A DNA stretch of 64,000 nucleotides, taken from assembly GCF_007829875.1 (NCBI RefSeq), contig NZ_VIWV01000001.1, positions 7,390,001 to 7,454,000 of the forward strand, in the 5' to 3' direction. Below, piece by piece: positions 55,782 to 64,000 of this stretch (its first letter is position 1; every line of letters begins with the position of its first letter). This stretch comes from Streptomyces capillispiralis. Its GTDB lineage: Bacteria; Actinomycetota; Actinomycetes; Streptomycetales; Streptomycetaceae. Both the position numbers and the translations under genes were made by a program. Below the pieces are notes generated by a model, which saw nothing but the letters and a program-made list of their open reading frames with translations, ran no database searches and was not told where the DNA came from.

Positions 55782-56589
55782 TCAGCCGAAGCGCTCGATG
55801 CGGATCCGGTCCACCGGCTGCCCGGCCGCCACCAGCAGTCTTGAGGCATGTTCGGCGAAGGAATTGGAGCCACACACATAGGCCTCCCACCCACCGGGAG
55901 GCGGTTCGGCCATCAGCGGCGCCACATGTGCGGCCGCCATACGTCCGACGGCCACACCCTCCGGCGCGCTCCGTGTGAACACCGTCGTGGTCTCCGCGCC
56001 CAGCTCCCGCGCGTAGATCAGCTCCTCGGGACTTCGCGCCGACACCAGCAGCCGCAGCGGCAGGGCCAGGCCCCGGGCCCGGTGGTGCCGCACCATCGAC
56101 ATCAGCGGGACCACACCGGAGCCCGCGCCCACCAGCAGCGCGGGCCGGTCGCCGGGCCAGGCGAAGAAACCGCTGAGCGGGCCGCGCACCTCGACCCGGT
56201 CACCGGGCCGGGCCACCGTGTGGAACCAGCCCGACACCTCGCCGCCCTCGACATGGTCCAGGGTCAGCTCGACGTGCCCCGAGTCGTCGGGAGCGGACGC
56301 GATCGAGTAGTGGCGCTGGGCCGTGTAACCGTCCTCGGCGGTCAGCCGCAGCATCAGGTGCTGGCCGGGCACGTGGCCCGGCCAGCCGGGCACCGCGAAC
56401 CGGAACGTCGCCGCGCGCGGGGTCTCCCGGCGGATCCCGGTCAGTGTGGCCGTCCGCCACACGGAGGCGGCCTGCTCGCTCACACCGACGCGTCCGGGCA
56501 CGGCGAACCGCGTCGGCGGGGTGAAGCGCTCCGGTGCGGGCGGTGTCGACGGCGTCGTCCGCGTCGTCCGCGTCGTCCGCGTCATCTGC

Positions 56590-56597
<8 letters not shown>
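55782..56597 (-). CDS. Ferredoxin-reductase-type FAD/NAD(P) oxidoreductase
   Basis: The 271-residue FNR-fold reductase has the FAD motif QRHYSIAS, the domain LTLDHVEGGEVSGWFH and the nucleotide motif VGAGSGVVPLMSMVRHH, ending in EAYVCGSNSFAEHASRLL. It contains no [2Fe-2S] domain. The gene overlaps the molybdopterin oxidoreductase gene by 8 nt, so it most likely passes electrons to or from that enzyme. The GTG start at 56597 is followed by a low-complexity Thr/Arg stretch encoded by a 9-bp repeat. Confidence 0.87.
56553..56583 (-). repeat. 9-bp tandem repeat in the reductase N-terminus
   Basis: CGTCGTCCG is repeated 3.4 times (plus-strand reading) and encodes the Thr-Arg-Thr run near residue 10. 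Copy-number change keeps the frame. Confidence 0.8.
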
Positions 56598-57228
<631 letters not shown>

Positions 57229-57283
57229 GTGTTTCCGTGCTCAACGGTACGCGGTGCCCGCCACCGGAGTGCCGCCAGGCCGT

Positions 57284-57769
57284 TCACGGCCGCGCGGGCC
57301 GCTCCGCCCCGGAGCCGGGCTCCGCCCCGGAGCCGGGCTCCGCCCCGGAGCCGGGCCACGCGTTGTAGCGCTCCAGATACCCGGCGAACCGGCACAGGTC
57401 CGCCTCCGGCCAGTCCGTGAGCCGCTCCCCGAAGGCGGCCCGGCGGCTCTCGGTCACCCGGTCCAGGACGCTCCGGCCGGCCGGCGTCAGCCGCACCACC
57501 TGCACCCGGTGGTCCTCCGGATCCGGGCGCCGCTCGACGAGCCCGGCCCGCTCCAGGGCGGTCACCTGGCGGCTCACCGTCGACTTGTCCAGCGCGTAGT
57601 GGGCGGCCAGGTCGGTGGCCCGGCGGCCGCCGCTCGTCTCCAGGTGCCCGAGCAGCGTGTACGACACCAGCGACAGCTCCGGGTGCATGCGCCCGGCGGA
57701 CGCGCGGGCCCGGCGCGCGAAGACCGTCATCTCGCGCTGGATGGCCTCCACGGCCTCGGCTGCGTCCAT
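57284..57769 (-). CDS. MarR-family regulator with C-terminal repeat tail
   Basis: The 161-residue regulator has the MarR core: LSLVSYTLLGHLETSGGRRA, recognition helix YALDKSTVSRQVTALERAGL and wing RRPDPEDHRVQVVRLTPAG. After the last dimer helix (FAGYLERYNAW) comes a tail of three identical hexapeptides GSGAEP made by an 18-bp tandem repeat. GGGAGG lies 8 nt before the ATG. It is upstream of, and co-directional with, the molybdopterin enzyme gene (55 bp gap) and may regulate it. Confidence 0.88.
   Translation of the reverse strand: MDAAEAVEAIQREMTVFARRARASAGRMHPELSLVSYTLLGHLETSGGRRATDLAAHYALDKSTVSRQVTALERAGLVERRPDPEDHRVQVVRLTPAGRSVLDRVTESRRAAFGERLTDWPEADLCRFAGYLERYNAWPGSGAEPGSGAEPGSGAERPARP
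57301..57354 (-). repeat. 18-bp tandem repeat in the MarR tail
   Basis: Three identical 18-bp copies (GCTCCGCCCCGGAGCCGG on the plus strand) lie end to end in the 3' part of the MarR gene. They encode GSGAEP repeats, and each is itself largely palindromic. Confidence 0.9.
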
Positions 57770-57993
57770 CCGTACACCTCCCTGCGCGGTTCCCGGCCCC
57801 GCATGCACCGTACAACCGCGGAGATCGTCGGGTAGTGTGTCCGTCCGGCCGCGGATCGACCCGGCCGGGACGCCGAGGGAGGTGAGACCCATTACCGCTG
57901 TGTCAGGTCGGGTGCTCTCCCTCGAAGTGACGCGGACCACCGGCAACAGGTGACCGCGAGAGCGCCCTTCGGCTTCCGAAAGGCTCAGGGCTC

Positions 57994-58806
57994 TTGCCGC
58001 ACACGCCGTCTCCGTCTCCCTCATCCCCTCCGCCCGCTTCGTCCCCGGACGCCGTCGTGGCCGCGCTGCGCGCCGCCGGCTGCGTCTTCGCCGAGGACGA
58101 GGCCGAGCTGATCCTCGACGCCGCCCGCACCCCGCGCGACGTCGCCGCGATGGTCCGGCGCCGGGCGGCCGGACTGCCCCTCGAACTCGTCGTCGGCTGG
58201 GCCAAGTTCCACGGCCGGCGCATCACCGTGGAACCGGGTGTCTTCGTCCCCCGCCGCCGCACCGAGTTCCTCGTCGAACAGGCGCTGGCGCAGTCCCCCG
58301 CGGCGGCCGTCGTCGTGGACCTGTGCTGCGGCTCGGGCGCCGTCGGCGCGGCCCTGGCGGCCGGACTCGGCGACGTCGCCCTGCACGCCGCCGACATCGA
58401 TCCGGCCGCGGTGCGCTGCGCCCGCCGCAACGTCGCCCCACTGGGGGGACAGGTCCACCGGGGCGACCTGTTCGAGGCGCTCCCCGAAGAGCTGCGGGGC
58501 CGTGTCGACATCCTCGCGGCCAACGTGCCGTACGTGCCCAGCGACGAGATCGGACTGCTGCCCCCGGAGGCCCGCGACCACGAACCGCGGGTCGCGCTCG
58601 ACGGCGGCGCGGACGGCCTCGACGTGCTCCGCAGGGTCGCCGCCGGGGCGCCCGGATGGCTCGCGCCCGGCGGCTGCCTCCTGGTGGAGACCGGCCGCGG
58701 CCAGGCGCCCGCCGCCGTCGACGCCTTCACCACCGCCGGACTGCGGACCCGCCTGGCGGTCTGCGAGGAGCGGTACGCCCATGTCGTGGTCGGCGTCCAG
58801 CCGTAG
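57994..58806 (+). CDS. HemK/PrmC-like N5-glutamine methyltransferase family protein
   Basis: The 270-residue protein has an N-terminal helical domain (VVAALRAAGCVFAEDEAELI) and a SAM fold (VVVDLCCGSGAVGAALAAGL, LHAADIDPAAVRCARRN). The catalytic NPPY motif of PrmC reads NVPYVPSDEIGLLPPEARDHEP, so the first proline is changed to valine. It is shorter than the release-factor methylase and probably a paralogue acting on another substrate. It starts with TTG after a proline/serine-rich lead. Confidence 0.82.
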   Translation: MPHTPSPSPSSPPPASSPDAVVAALRAAGCVFAEDEAELILDAARTPRDVAAMVRRRAAGLPLELVVGWAKFHGRRITVEPGVFVPRRRTEFLVEQALAQSPAAAVVVDLCCGSGAVGAALAAGLGDVALHAADIDPAAVRCARRNVAPLGGQVHRGDLFEALPEELRGRVDILAANVPYVPSDEIGLLPPEARDHEPRVALDGGADGLDVLRRVAAGAPGWLAPGGCLLVETGRGQAPAAVDAFTTAGLRTRLAVCEERYAHVVVGVQP

Positions 58807-58901
58807 AAGGCGGGAAGCCGGGAGCCGGGGGCCAGCAGCCGGAAGCCGGAAACGGGAGCCGGACGAACCCCTCTCCGGCCCCCGGCCCCCGGGCGCCAGC
58901 C

Positions 58902-58957
58902 GTCAGCTGTCAGCTGTCAGCTGTCAGCTGTCAGCTGTCAGCCGCCAGCTGTCAGGC
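58902..58957. repeat. 7-bp tandem repeat (GTCAGCT)
   Basis: Five perfect and three imperfect copies of GTCAGCT run across the gap between two convergent genes and over the stop codon of the phosphatase gene at 58952. The overlapping CAGCTG palindromes make it prone to slippage. Confidence 0.9.
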
Positions 58958-61033
58958 GTCCGGTGCTGTCGCCCGGGCGATGAGCAGGGCCACGTCGTCC
59001 GCGTTGTCGGGTTCGTGCAGGGTGCGCAGGAGGAGGTCGCAGACCTCCTCCAGAGACTCGCCGGGGTGGTCCAGCAGGGTGAGCAGCCGGTCCAGGCGCT
59101 CGTCCAGTGTGTGCCGGCGCGTCTCGACGAGACCGTCGGTGTAGAGGACCAGCCGGTCGCCCGGCTCCAGCTCGACGGCGGTCGTGGAGAACGCGACACC
59201 GCCCACGCCCAGCGGCACCCCGGTGGGCAGATCGAGCAGTTCGGGGGCGTGTCCGGCACGGACCCGGGCCGGCGGCAGATGCCCGGCGTTGGCGATGAGG
59301 CACTGGCGCTCACGGGGGTCGTGGACGACGTACACGCACGTGGCGATGGCCTGGTCCAGGCCGCTGGTGATCCGGTCCAGGTGCTCCAGGAGCACGGCCG
59401 GATCGAGGTTGAGGGAGGCCAGGGTGTGGGTCGCCGTGCGCAGTCGGCCCATGGTGGCCGCCGCGGGGATGCCGCTGCCCATCACGTCGCCCACGACCAG
59501 GGCGGTCCTGCCGCCCTCCAGCGGGATCACGTCGAACCAGTCGCCGCCCACCTCGCTGGTGGCGCCCGCAGGCTGGTAGCGGGAGGCGACCTCGAGCCCG
59601 CCCGTGACGGGCGGATGGCTCGGCAGCAGACTGCGCTGCAGGGTGAGGGCGGTGTCGCGGGCGTTCTGGTACCAGCGGGCGTTGTCGATGTGGACGGCCG
59701 CGCGGGACGCCAGCTCCCGCGCGAGCAGCAGGTCGTCCTCGTCGAACGGACGGGGGTTGCGGGTGCGGATGAGGTCGAGCGCGCCCAGTACCTCCCCGCG
59801 GGCGATCAGCGGCACCGCCAGGTACGAGTGGACGCCCGCCCGGGCCAGCAGCTCGGCCGCCTCGGGCGAACGGGCGATCCGCGCCAGGTCCTCGTCCTTC
59901 ACCTGCGGCACCATCACGGGCAGCCCGGTGCGGACGCACTGGGTGATCAGCCGGTCCGGTGCGTACCGGGTCACCCGGCCCGGCGGATCGGCCGCCTCCG
60001 GCACATCGGGGGAGTCCACCCAGCGGACCGCGAGCGCCCGGATCACCGCCGGCTCGGCGGGGCCGAGGGTGCTGCGGCGGCCCTGCACCACCGCGTCCAG
60101 CAGATCCACCGCCGCCGCGTCGGCCAGCTCGGGGACGGCCACGTCGGCGAGCTCGCCCGCCGTGCGGTCCAGGTCCAGGGCGGTGCCGATCCGGGCGGAG
60201 GCGTCGGCGATCACGGCCAGCCGGCGCCGGGCGGTCTCGGCCTCCAGACTCGCCCGGTACTGCTCGGTGATGTCCACCACCGACACGGCGACCCCCAGCA
60301 CCGAGCCGAGCGCGTTCTCCAGCCGGTACAGGGAGACCGACCAGGCGCGGTCCTCCTCCGGATCGGCCGGGGTGCGGCCGGTCATGGATTGGTCGACGAC
60401 GGGGCGTCCGGTGTCCAGCACCTGGCGCGCGATGTCCTCGATCGCGTCGGCGTCCACCAGGGGCAGCACCTCGCGGATCGTGCGGCCCAGATGGTCCGCG
60501 GCGGTAAGGCCGTTGATCTGCTCCAGCGCCGGATTGACCGAGACGTACCGCAGGTCGGCGCTCAGCACGGCCAGCCCGATGGGGGACTGGGCGACGATCC
60601 GGGTGGACAGGGCGACGTCCTGCTCCAGACGGCGCACGGTCGCCTGGTCCACCGCGAGGCCGAGGGCGTACACCTCCCCGCGGTCGTCCAGCAGCCGCAT
60701 GTTGCGGAACTCCACCAGCCGGGTGCCGCCGTCCTTGCGCCGGATGGGGAAGGCCCCGGCCCAGCTGCGGCCGGTGCGCATGACGTCGGCGAACAGTTTC
60801 ACCACGAGGTCCAGGTGCTGCTCATGCACCATGATCCGGGCGGCGTACTGGCCCAGCGCCTCCCGCGCGCTGTAGCCGAACAGCTCCTCCGCCTGGGGGC
60901 TCCACAGGACGATCCGCCCCTCGGTGTCCAGGACCACCGAGGCCACGCGCAGCACGTCGAGCAGGCCGCTGGGACGCACCGGCCCGCGCACCGGTCCGTC
61001 GCCGTCGGCCGGGGGTGACCCCGCTGCACTCAT
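58952..61033 (-). CDS. PAS-PAS-GAF-PP2C (RsbU/SpoIIE-type) phosphatase
   Basis: The 693-residue signalling phosphatase has two PAS domains (ASVVLDTEGRIVLWSPQAEE near 30, PIGLAVLSADLRYVSVNPAL near 150), a GAF domain (about 265-430, SYLAVPLIARGEVLGALDLI) and a PP2C-SIG domain. The latter has the metal motifs GGDWFDVIPL and VVGDVMGSGIPAAATM, then NAGHLPPARV and LVLYTDGLVETR. Such proteins dephosphorylate anti-anti-sigma factors in response to signals. It lacks the C-terminal HATPase often fused in streptomycetes and no sigma-factor partner adjoins it. Confidence 0.92.
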   Translation of the reverse strand: MSAAGSPPADGDGPVRGPVRPSGLLDVLRVASVVLDTEGRIVLWSPQAEELFGYSAREALGQYAARIMVHEQHLDLVVKLFADVMRTGRSWAGAFPIRRKDGGTRLVEFRNMRLLDDRGEVYALGLAVDQATVRRLEQDVALSTRIVAQSPIGLAVLSADLRYVSVNPALEQINGLTAADHLGRTIREVLPLVDADAIEDIARQVLDTGRPVVDQSMTGRTPADPEEDRAWSVSLYRLENALGSVLGVAVSVVDITEQYRASLEAETARRRLAVIADASARIGTALDLDRTAGELADVAVPELADAAAVDLLDAVVQGRRSTLGPAEPAVIRALAVRWVDSPDVPEAADPPGRVTRYAPDRLITQCVRTGLPVMVPQVKDEDLARIARSPEAAELLARAGVHSYLAVPLIARGEVLGALDLIRTRNPRPFDEDDLLLARELASRAAVHIDNARWYQNARDTALTLQRSLLPSHPPVTGGLEVASRYQPAGATSEVGGDWFDVIPLEGGRTALVVGDVMGSGIPAAATMGRLRTATHTLASLNLDPAVLLEHLDRITSGLDQAIATCVYVVHDPRERQCLIANAGHLPPARVRAGHAPELLDLPTGVPLGVGGVAFSTTAVELEPGDRLVLYTDGLVETRRHTLDERLDRLLTLLDHPGESLEEVCDLLLRTLHEPDNADDVALLIARATAPDA

Positions 61034-61286
61034 CCCACGCCCCGCCTTCGCCGATCCTCACGGCACGCCGTCACGGTGCCGACACCCCTTGTTGTACCGC
61101 GCGCGGGGGCTGTTTTCCGCCGCTCCCGCCGTCCTGTTTCCAGCTTCTCCCACCATCGTGGCGGGCGCCCGCGAAGGCGTCACCGCGGCAGGGGCGTGCG
61201 GGTAGTGCTCACCGGCGGCCGGTGATTTGCTGAGTGGGGTACGGGGGATGGGGGTAGGCGGCGTGGATACGAGAGGAGCGATCACG

Positions 61287-61658
61287 ATGGGCAGTGAGCG
61301 ACCGCACCCGGAATCCGTCTCGGTCGAGATCAGCGGCTGCAGCAAGGACGACGCCCGCATCGTCTTCGACACGCTGTGCGCCTGCTTCGCGTCGGACCGG
61401 TGCTCCGACGACGTGCCGGAGGAGTTCTCCGACACCCGCCCGACGGTCTGGCTGGGCACCTTCGACGTCTCCGACACGCACGAGGGCGCGCGCCCGGCCG
61501 CCCGGCTGTCCGCGTCGGTCGACGCCGACGTGCACGGCGGCTACTGGGCGATCGACCGGTTCCGCACCACCCTGCACTCCCTGTTCACGGTGCACGACCT
61601 GAGCACGGTGCCGGGGGACCAGGAGGAGGAGCTGCACGTCCGTCTCGAAAGCCGGTGA
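61287..61658 (+). CDS. Conserved streptomycete hypothetical protein
   Basis: The 123-residue protein begins PESVSVEISGCSKDDARIVF and contains RPTVWLGTFDVSD and HGGYWAIDRFRTTLHSLFTV. It looks like a small alpha/beta domain, and similar proteins occur widely in Streptomyces without known function. The ATG at 61287 follows GAGAGGAGC at a normal distance, although the frame is open 20 codons further upstream. It stands alone between the phosphatase (divergent) and the flavoenzyme gene. Confidence 0.75.
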   Translation: MGSERPHPESVSVEISGCSKDDARIVFDTLCACFASDRCSDDVPEEFSDTRPTVWLGTFDVSDTHEGARPAARLSASVDADVHGGYWAIDRFRTTLHSLFTVHDLSTVPGDQEEELHVRLESR

Positions 61659-61702
61659 CCGCGACGCCTTCCGTCCCCGTGTCCCTGTGCCCTCCGTCAC
61701 GC

Positions 61703-61722
61703 TTATGCAACTAGTTGCATAA
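61703..61722. promoter_or_regulatory. Perfect 20-bp palindrome, PadR-type operator
   Basis: TTATGCAACTAGTTGCATAA is a perfect palindrome 55 bp before the flavoenzyme start. It overlaps a candidate -35 (TTGCAT, with TACAAC 18 bp on). PadR-family sites commonly have the ATG(T/C)AAC-N-GTT(A/G)CAT form, and a PadR gene follows the enzyme gene. Confidence 0.75.
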
Positions 61723-61777
61723 AGCGGTGGGCGTGCCTTACAACTACAGGCACGACACCGCGTGCACGGAGGGCCCG

Positions 61778-63793
61778 ATGAGCCGTTACCCCCATCTGCT
61801 GACCCCGCTCGACCTGGGCTTCACCACCCTGCCCAACCGGGTCCTCATGGGCTCCATGCACGTCGGCCTGGAGGAGGCCGAGGGCGGCTTCTCCCGCATG
61901 GCCGAGTTCTACGCCGCCCGCGCCCGCGGCGGCGTGGGCCTCATCGTCACCGGCGGCATCGCCCCCAACGACGAGGGACGGCCCTACGAGGGCGGTGCCC
62001 GGCTCACCACCGGCGCCGAGGCCGAGCAGCACCGGACCGTCACCGAGGCCGTGCACCGCGAGGGCGGACGCATCGCGATGCAGATCCTCCACTTCGGCCG
62101 GTACGCCTACCACCGCGACCTGGTCGCCCCCAGCCCGATCCAGGCGCCCATCAGCCCCTTCCCGCCGCGTGAGCTCACCGACGCCGAGGTCGAGCGCACC
62201 GTCGACGACTACGCCCGCGCCGCCCGCCTCGCCCGGCAGGCCGGCTACGACGGCGTGGAGATCATGGGCTCCGAGGGCTACCTGATCAACGAGTTCATCG
62301 CCGCCGGGACCAACCACCGCACCGACCGCTGGGGCGGCTCCTACGAGAACCGCATGCGCTTCCCCGTCGAGATCGTCCGCAGGGTCCGTGAGGCCGTCGG
62401 CGAGGACTTCATCGTCATCTACCGGCTCTCCATGCTGGACCTGGTGCCCGGCGGCTCCACCCTGGACGAGGTGATCACGCTGGCCAGGGCCGTCGAGGCG
62501 GCCGGCGCCACCATCATCAACACCGGCATCGGCTGGCACGAGGCCCGCATCCCCACCATCGCCACCTCCGTGCCGCGCGGTGCGTACACCTGGGTGACGC
62601 AGCGGCTCATGGGCGAGGTGTCGGTCCCGCTGGTCACGACCAACCGCATCAACACCCCCGAACTCGCCGAGCAGCTGCTCGCCGAGGGCCGCGCGGACAT
62701 GGTGTCGATGGCCCGCCCAATGCTCGCCGACCCCGATTTCGTCGCCAAGGCCGCCGACGGCCGCCCGGAGGCCATCAACACCTGCATCGGCTGCAACCAG
62801 GCCTGCCTCGACCACACCTTCAGCGGGCAGATCACCTCCTGCCTGGTCAACCCGCGCGCCTGCCACGAGACCGAACTGGTGCTGGCCCCCACCCGCCGCC
62901 GCAAGCGGATCGCGGTCGTCGGCGCGGGACCGGCCGGCCTCGCCTGCGCGGTGAGCGCCGCCGAGCGCGGCCACGACGTGACCCTGTTCGACGCCGCGAG
63001 CGAGATCGGCGGGCAGCTCAACGTGGCCCGCAAGGTCCCCGGCAAGCAGGAGTTCGACGAGACCCTGCGCTACTTCCGCACCCGCCTCGCCGAACTGGCC
63101 GTGGACGTCCGCCTCGACACCCGCGTCACCGCCGCCGACGTCACCGGCCACGACGAGGTCGTCGTCGCCACCGGCGTCACCCCGCGCGTCCCCGACATCC
63201 CCGGCATCGACCACCCCAGCGTGCTCGGCTACCTCGACGTGCTCCGCGACGGCGCCCCCGTCGGCGACCGCGTGGCGGTCCTCGGGGCGGGCGGCATCGG
63301 CTTCGACGTCGCCGAGTTCCTCACCGACGGCGGCGACAAGGCGCACGAGGACCCCGAGACGTACTTCCGCCAGTGGGGCGTCGACCTCGACTACCGCGCC
63401 GCCGGCGGCCTCGCCGCGCCCGAGCGCCCGGCCCCGCCGCGCACCGTCCACCTGCTCCAGCGCAAGACGACCAAGGTCGGCGCCGGACTGGGCAAGACCA
63501 CCGGCTGGATCCACCGCACCGAACTCCGGCACCGCGGCGTCACCATGGTCCCGGGAGTGCGCTACGACCGGATCGACGACGCCGGACTGCACGTCACGGT
63601 CGACGGCGAGAGCACCGTCCTGGAGGTCGACACCATCGTGCTGTGCACCGGCCAGGAGCCGCGCCGCGACCTCTACGAGGAACTCCTCGCCGCCGGGGCG
63701 CCCGTGCACCTGATCGGCGGAGCCGACGTGGCCGCCGAACTGGACGCCAAGCGCGCCATCAAGCAGGGCACGGAGCTGGCGGCGGCGCTGTAG
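61778..63793 (+). CDS. fadH-like: FadH-like NADH:flavin oxidoreductase (2,4-dienoyl-CoA reductase family)
   Basis: The 671-residue enzyme has the full FadH layout: an FMN-binding TIM barrel of Old Yellow type (LLTPLDLGFTTLPNRVLMGS, GYDGVEIMGSEGYLINEF), a [4Fe-4S] motif (TCIGCNQACLDHTFSGQITS), and FAD and NAD(P) domains (IAVVGAGPAGLACAVSAAE, VAVLGAGGIGFDVAEFL). It reduces 2,4-dienoyl-CoA or related enones with NADPH. GGAGG precedes the ATG. A perfect palindrome upstream and the PadR gene 31 bp downstream suggest local repression. Confidence 0.92.
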   Translation: MSRYPHLLTPLDLGFTTLPNRVLMGSMHVGLEEAEGGFSRMAEFYAARARGGVGLIVTGGIAPNDEGRPYEGGARLTTGAEAEQHRTVTEAVHREGGRIAMQILHFGRYAYHRDLVAPSPIQAPISPFPPRELTDAEVERTVDDYARAARLARQAGYDGVEIMGSEGYLINEFIAAGTNHRTDRWGGSYENRMRFPVEIVRRVREAVGEDFIVIYRLSMLDLVPGGSTLDEVITLARAVEAAGATIINTGIGWHEARIPTIATSVPRGAYTWVTQRLMGEVSVPLVTTNRINTPELAEQLLAEGRADMVSMARPMLADPDFVAKAADGRPEAINTCIGCNQACLDHTFSGQITSCLVNPRACHETELVLAPTRRRKRIAVVGAGPAGLACAVSAAERGHDVTLFDAASEIGGQLNVARKVPGKQEFDETLRYFRTRLAELAVDVRLDTRVTAADVTGHDEVVVATGVTPRVPDIPGIDHPSVLGYLDVLRDGAPVGDRVAVLGAGGIGFDVAEFLTDGGDKAHEDPETYFRQWGVDLDYRAAGGLAAPERPAPPRTVHLLQRKTTKVGAGLGKTTGWIHRTELRHRGVTMVPGVRYDRIDDAGLHVTVDGESTVLEVDTIVLCTGQEPRRDLYEELLAAGAPVHLIGGADVAAELDAKRAIKQGTELAAAL

Positions 63794-63824
63794 GCAGGCC
63801 GCGGGCCGTCCCTAGGATGAGGCC

Positions 63825-64000
63825 ATGTCACTCCCGCACGCGATCCTCACCGCCCTGCTCGAGAAGCCGTCGTCGGGGCTGGAGCTGACCCGCCGGTTCG
63901 ACAAGTCGATCGCCTACTTCTGGTCCGCGACGCACCAGCAGATCTACCGCGAGCTGGGAAAACTGGAGGCCGAGGGCCTGATCCGGGCCCTGCCCTCCGA
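63825..64000 (+). CDS. PadR-family regulator (partial, runs off the window)
   Basis: The first 58 residues are visible: MSLPHAILTALLEKPSSGLE, then LTRRFDKSIAYFWSATHQQI and YRELGKLEAEGLIRAL. This is the PadR winged helix with its typical YFWSATHQQIYREL segment. The start lies 31 bp after the flavoenzyme gene in the same direction. It likely binds the perfect palindrome upstream of that gene and forms a regulated pair with it. Confidence 0.88.
   Translation, partial: MSLPHAILTALLEKPSSGLELTRRFDKSIAYFWSATHQQIYRELGKLEAEGLIRALPS

Noticed and set aside
57880..57951. A 23-codon open frame upstream of the PrmC-like gene as a leader peptide
   Set aside because: Its start overlaps the only ribosome-site-like sequence, and it has no cysteine, tryptophan or histidine run and no attenuator hairpin.
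58902..58957. Tandem GTCAGCT repeat considered as an iteron origin or CRISPR
   Set aside because: The unit is only 7 bp, there are no spacers, and no replication gene is nearby.

Overview
The window is a high-GC actinobacterial chromosome segment, almost certainly Streptomyces. Codon third positions are nearly all G or C, and GTG/TTG starts and ATGA stop/start overlaps are common. It carries a complete whiE-type spore-pigment locus, which is characteristic of sporulating streptomycetes. All function calls come from reading protein motifs by eye; no database search was run.

Layout. (1) 1-10 kb: the end of a TetR-like gene, a secreted beta-helix protein, and the whiE aromatic (type II) polyketide spore-pigment locus. 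Its seven genes run leftward (ORFI, cupin, KS, CLF, ACP, aromatase, TcmI-like cyclase) with a divergent FAD hydroxylase (ORFVIII) and a convergent O-methyltransferase. (2) 10-13.6 kb: housekeeping genes including a long GapB-type GAPDH. (3) 13.7-21.8 kb: a beta-galactan utilisation locus made of a LacI regulator, an ABC sugar importer, a GH42 beta-galactosidase and a secreted GH53 endo-galactanase, with two LacI-type operators in the divergent promoter region. (4) 21.8-32.3 kb: small regulators, an HTH/response-regulator hybrid, a desaturase, an asparagine-to-fumarate pathway (FadR-type regulator, asparaginase, aspartase), a DD-carboxypeptidase and a short Rho paralogue. (5) 32.3-51.5 kb: a compact, divergently transcribed nonribosomal peptide gene cluster. 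(6) 51.9-64 kb: gene remnants, GntR/HutC and MarR regulators, an acetyl-ester hydrolase, a molybdopterin oxidoreductase/flavin reductase pair, a PAS-GAF-PP2C phosphatase, an FadH-like flavoenzyme and a PadR regulator.

The most interesting system is the peptide cluster. One 4137-residue synthetase (39062-51475) reads as A-PCP / C-PCP / C-A-NMT-PCP / C-A-PCP-TE, so its second module has no adenylation domain. The leftward operon opposite it supplies MbtH, a SyrP/TauD-type non-heme iron hydroxylase, a free-standing A-PCP protein with a glutamine-like specificity code, a type II thioesterase, an MFS exporter and an alanine racemase. The simplest reading is that the free A-PCP loads an amino acid, the hydroxylase modifies it on the carrier, and it is passed in trans to the A-less module. 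The predicted product is a short, N-methyl-valine-containing, beta-hydroxylated peptide that I cannot match to a known compound. The cluster is bordered by decayed genes (an integrase-like remnant and Rho paralogue on the left, a truncated XRE regulator and an internally deleted thioesterase on the right), which suggests a region open to insertion.
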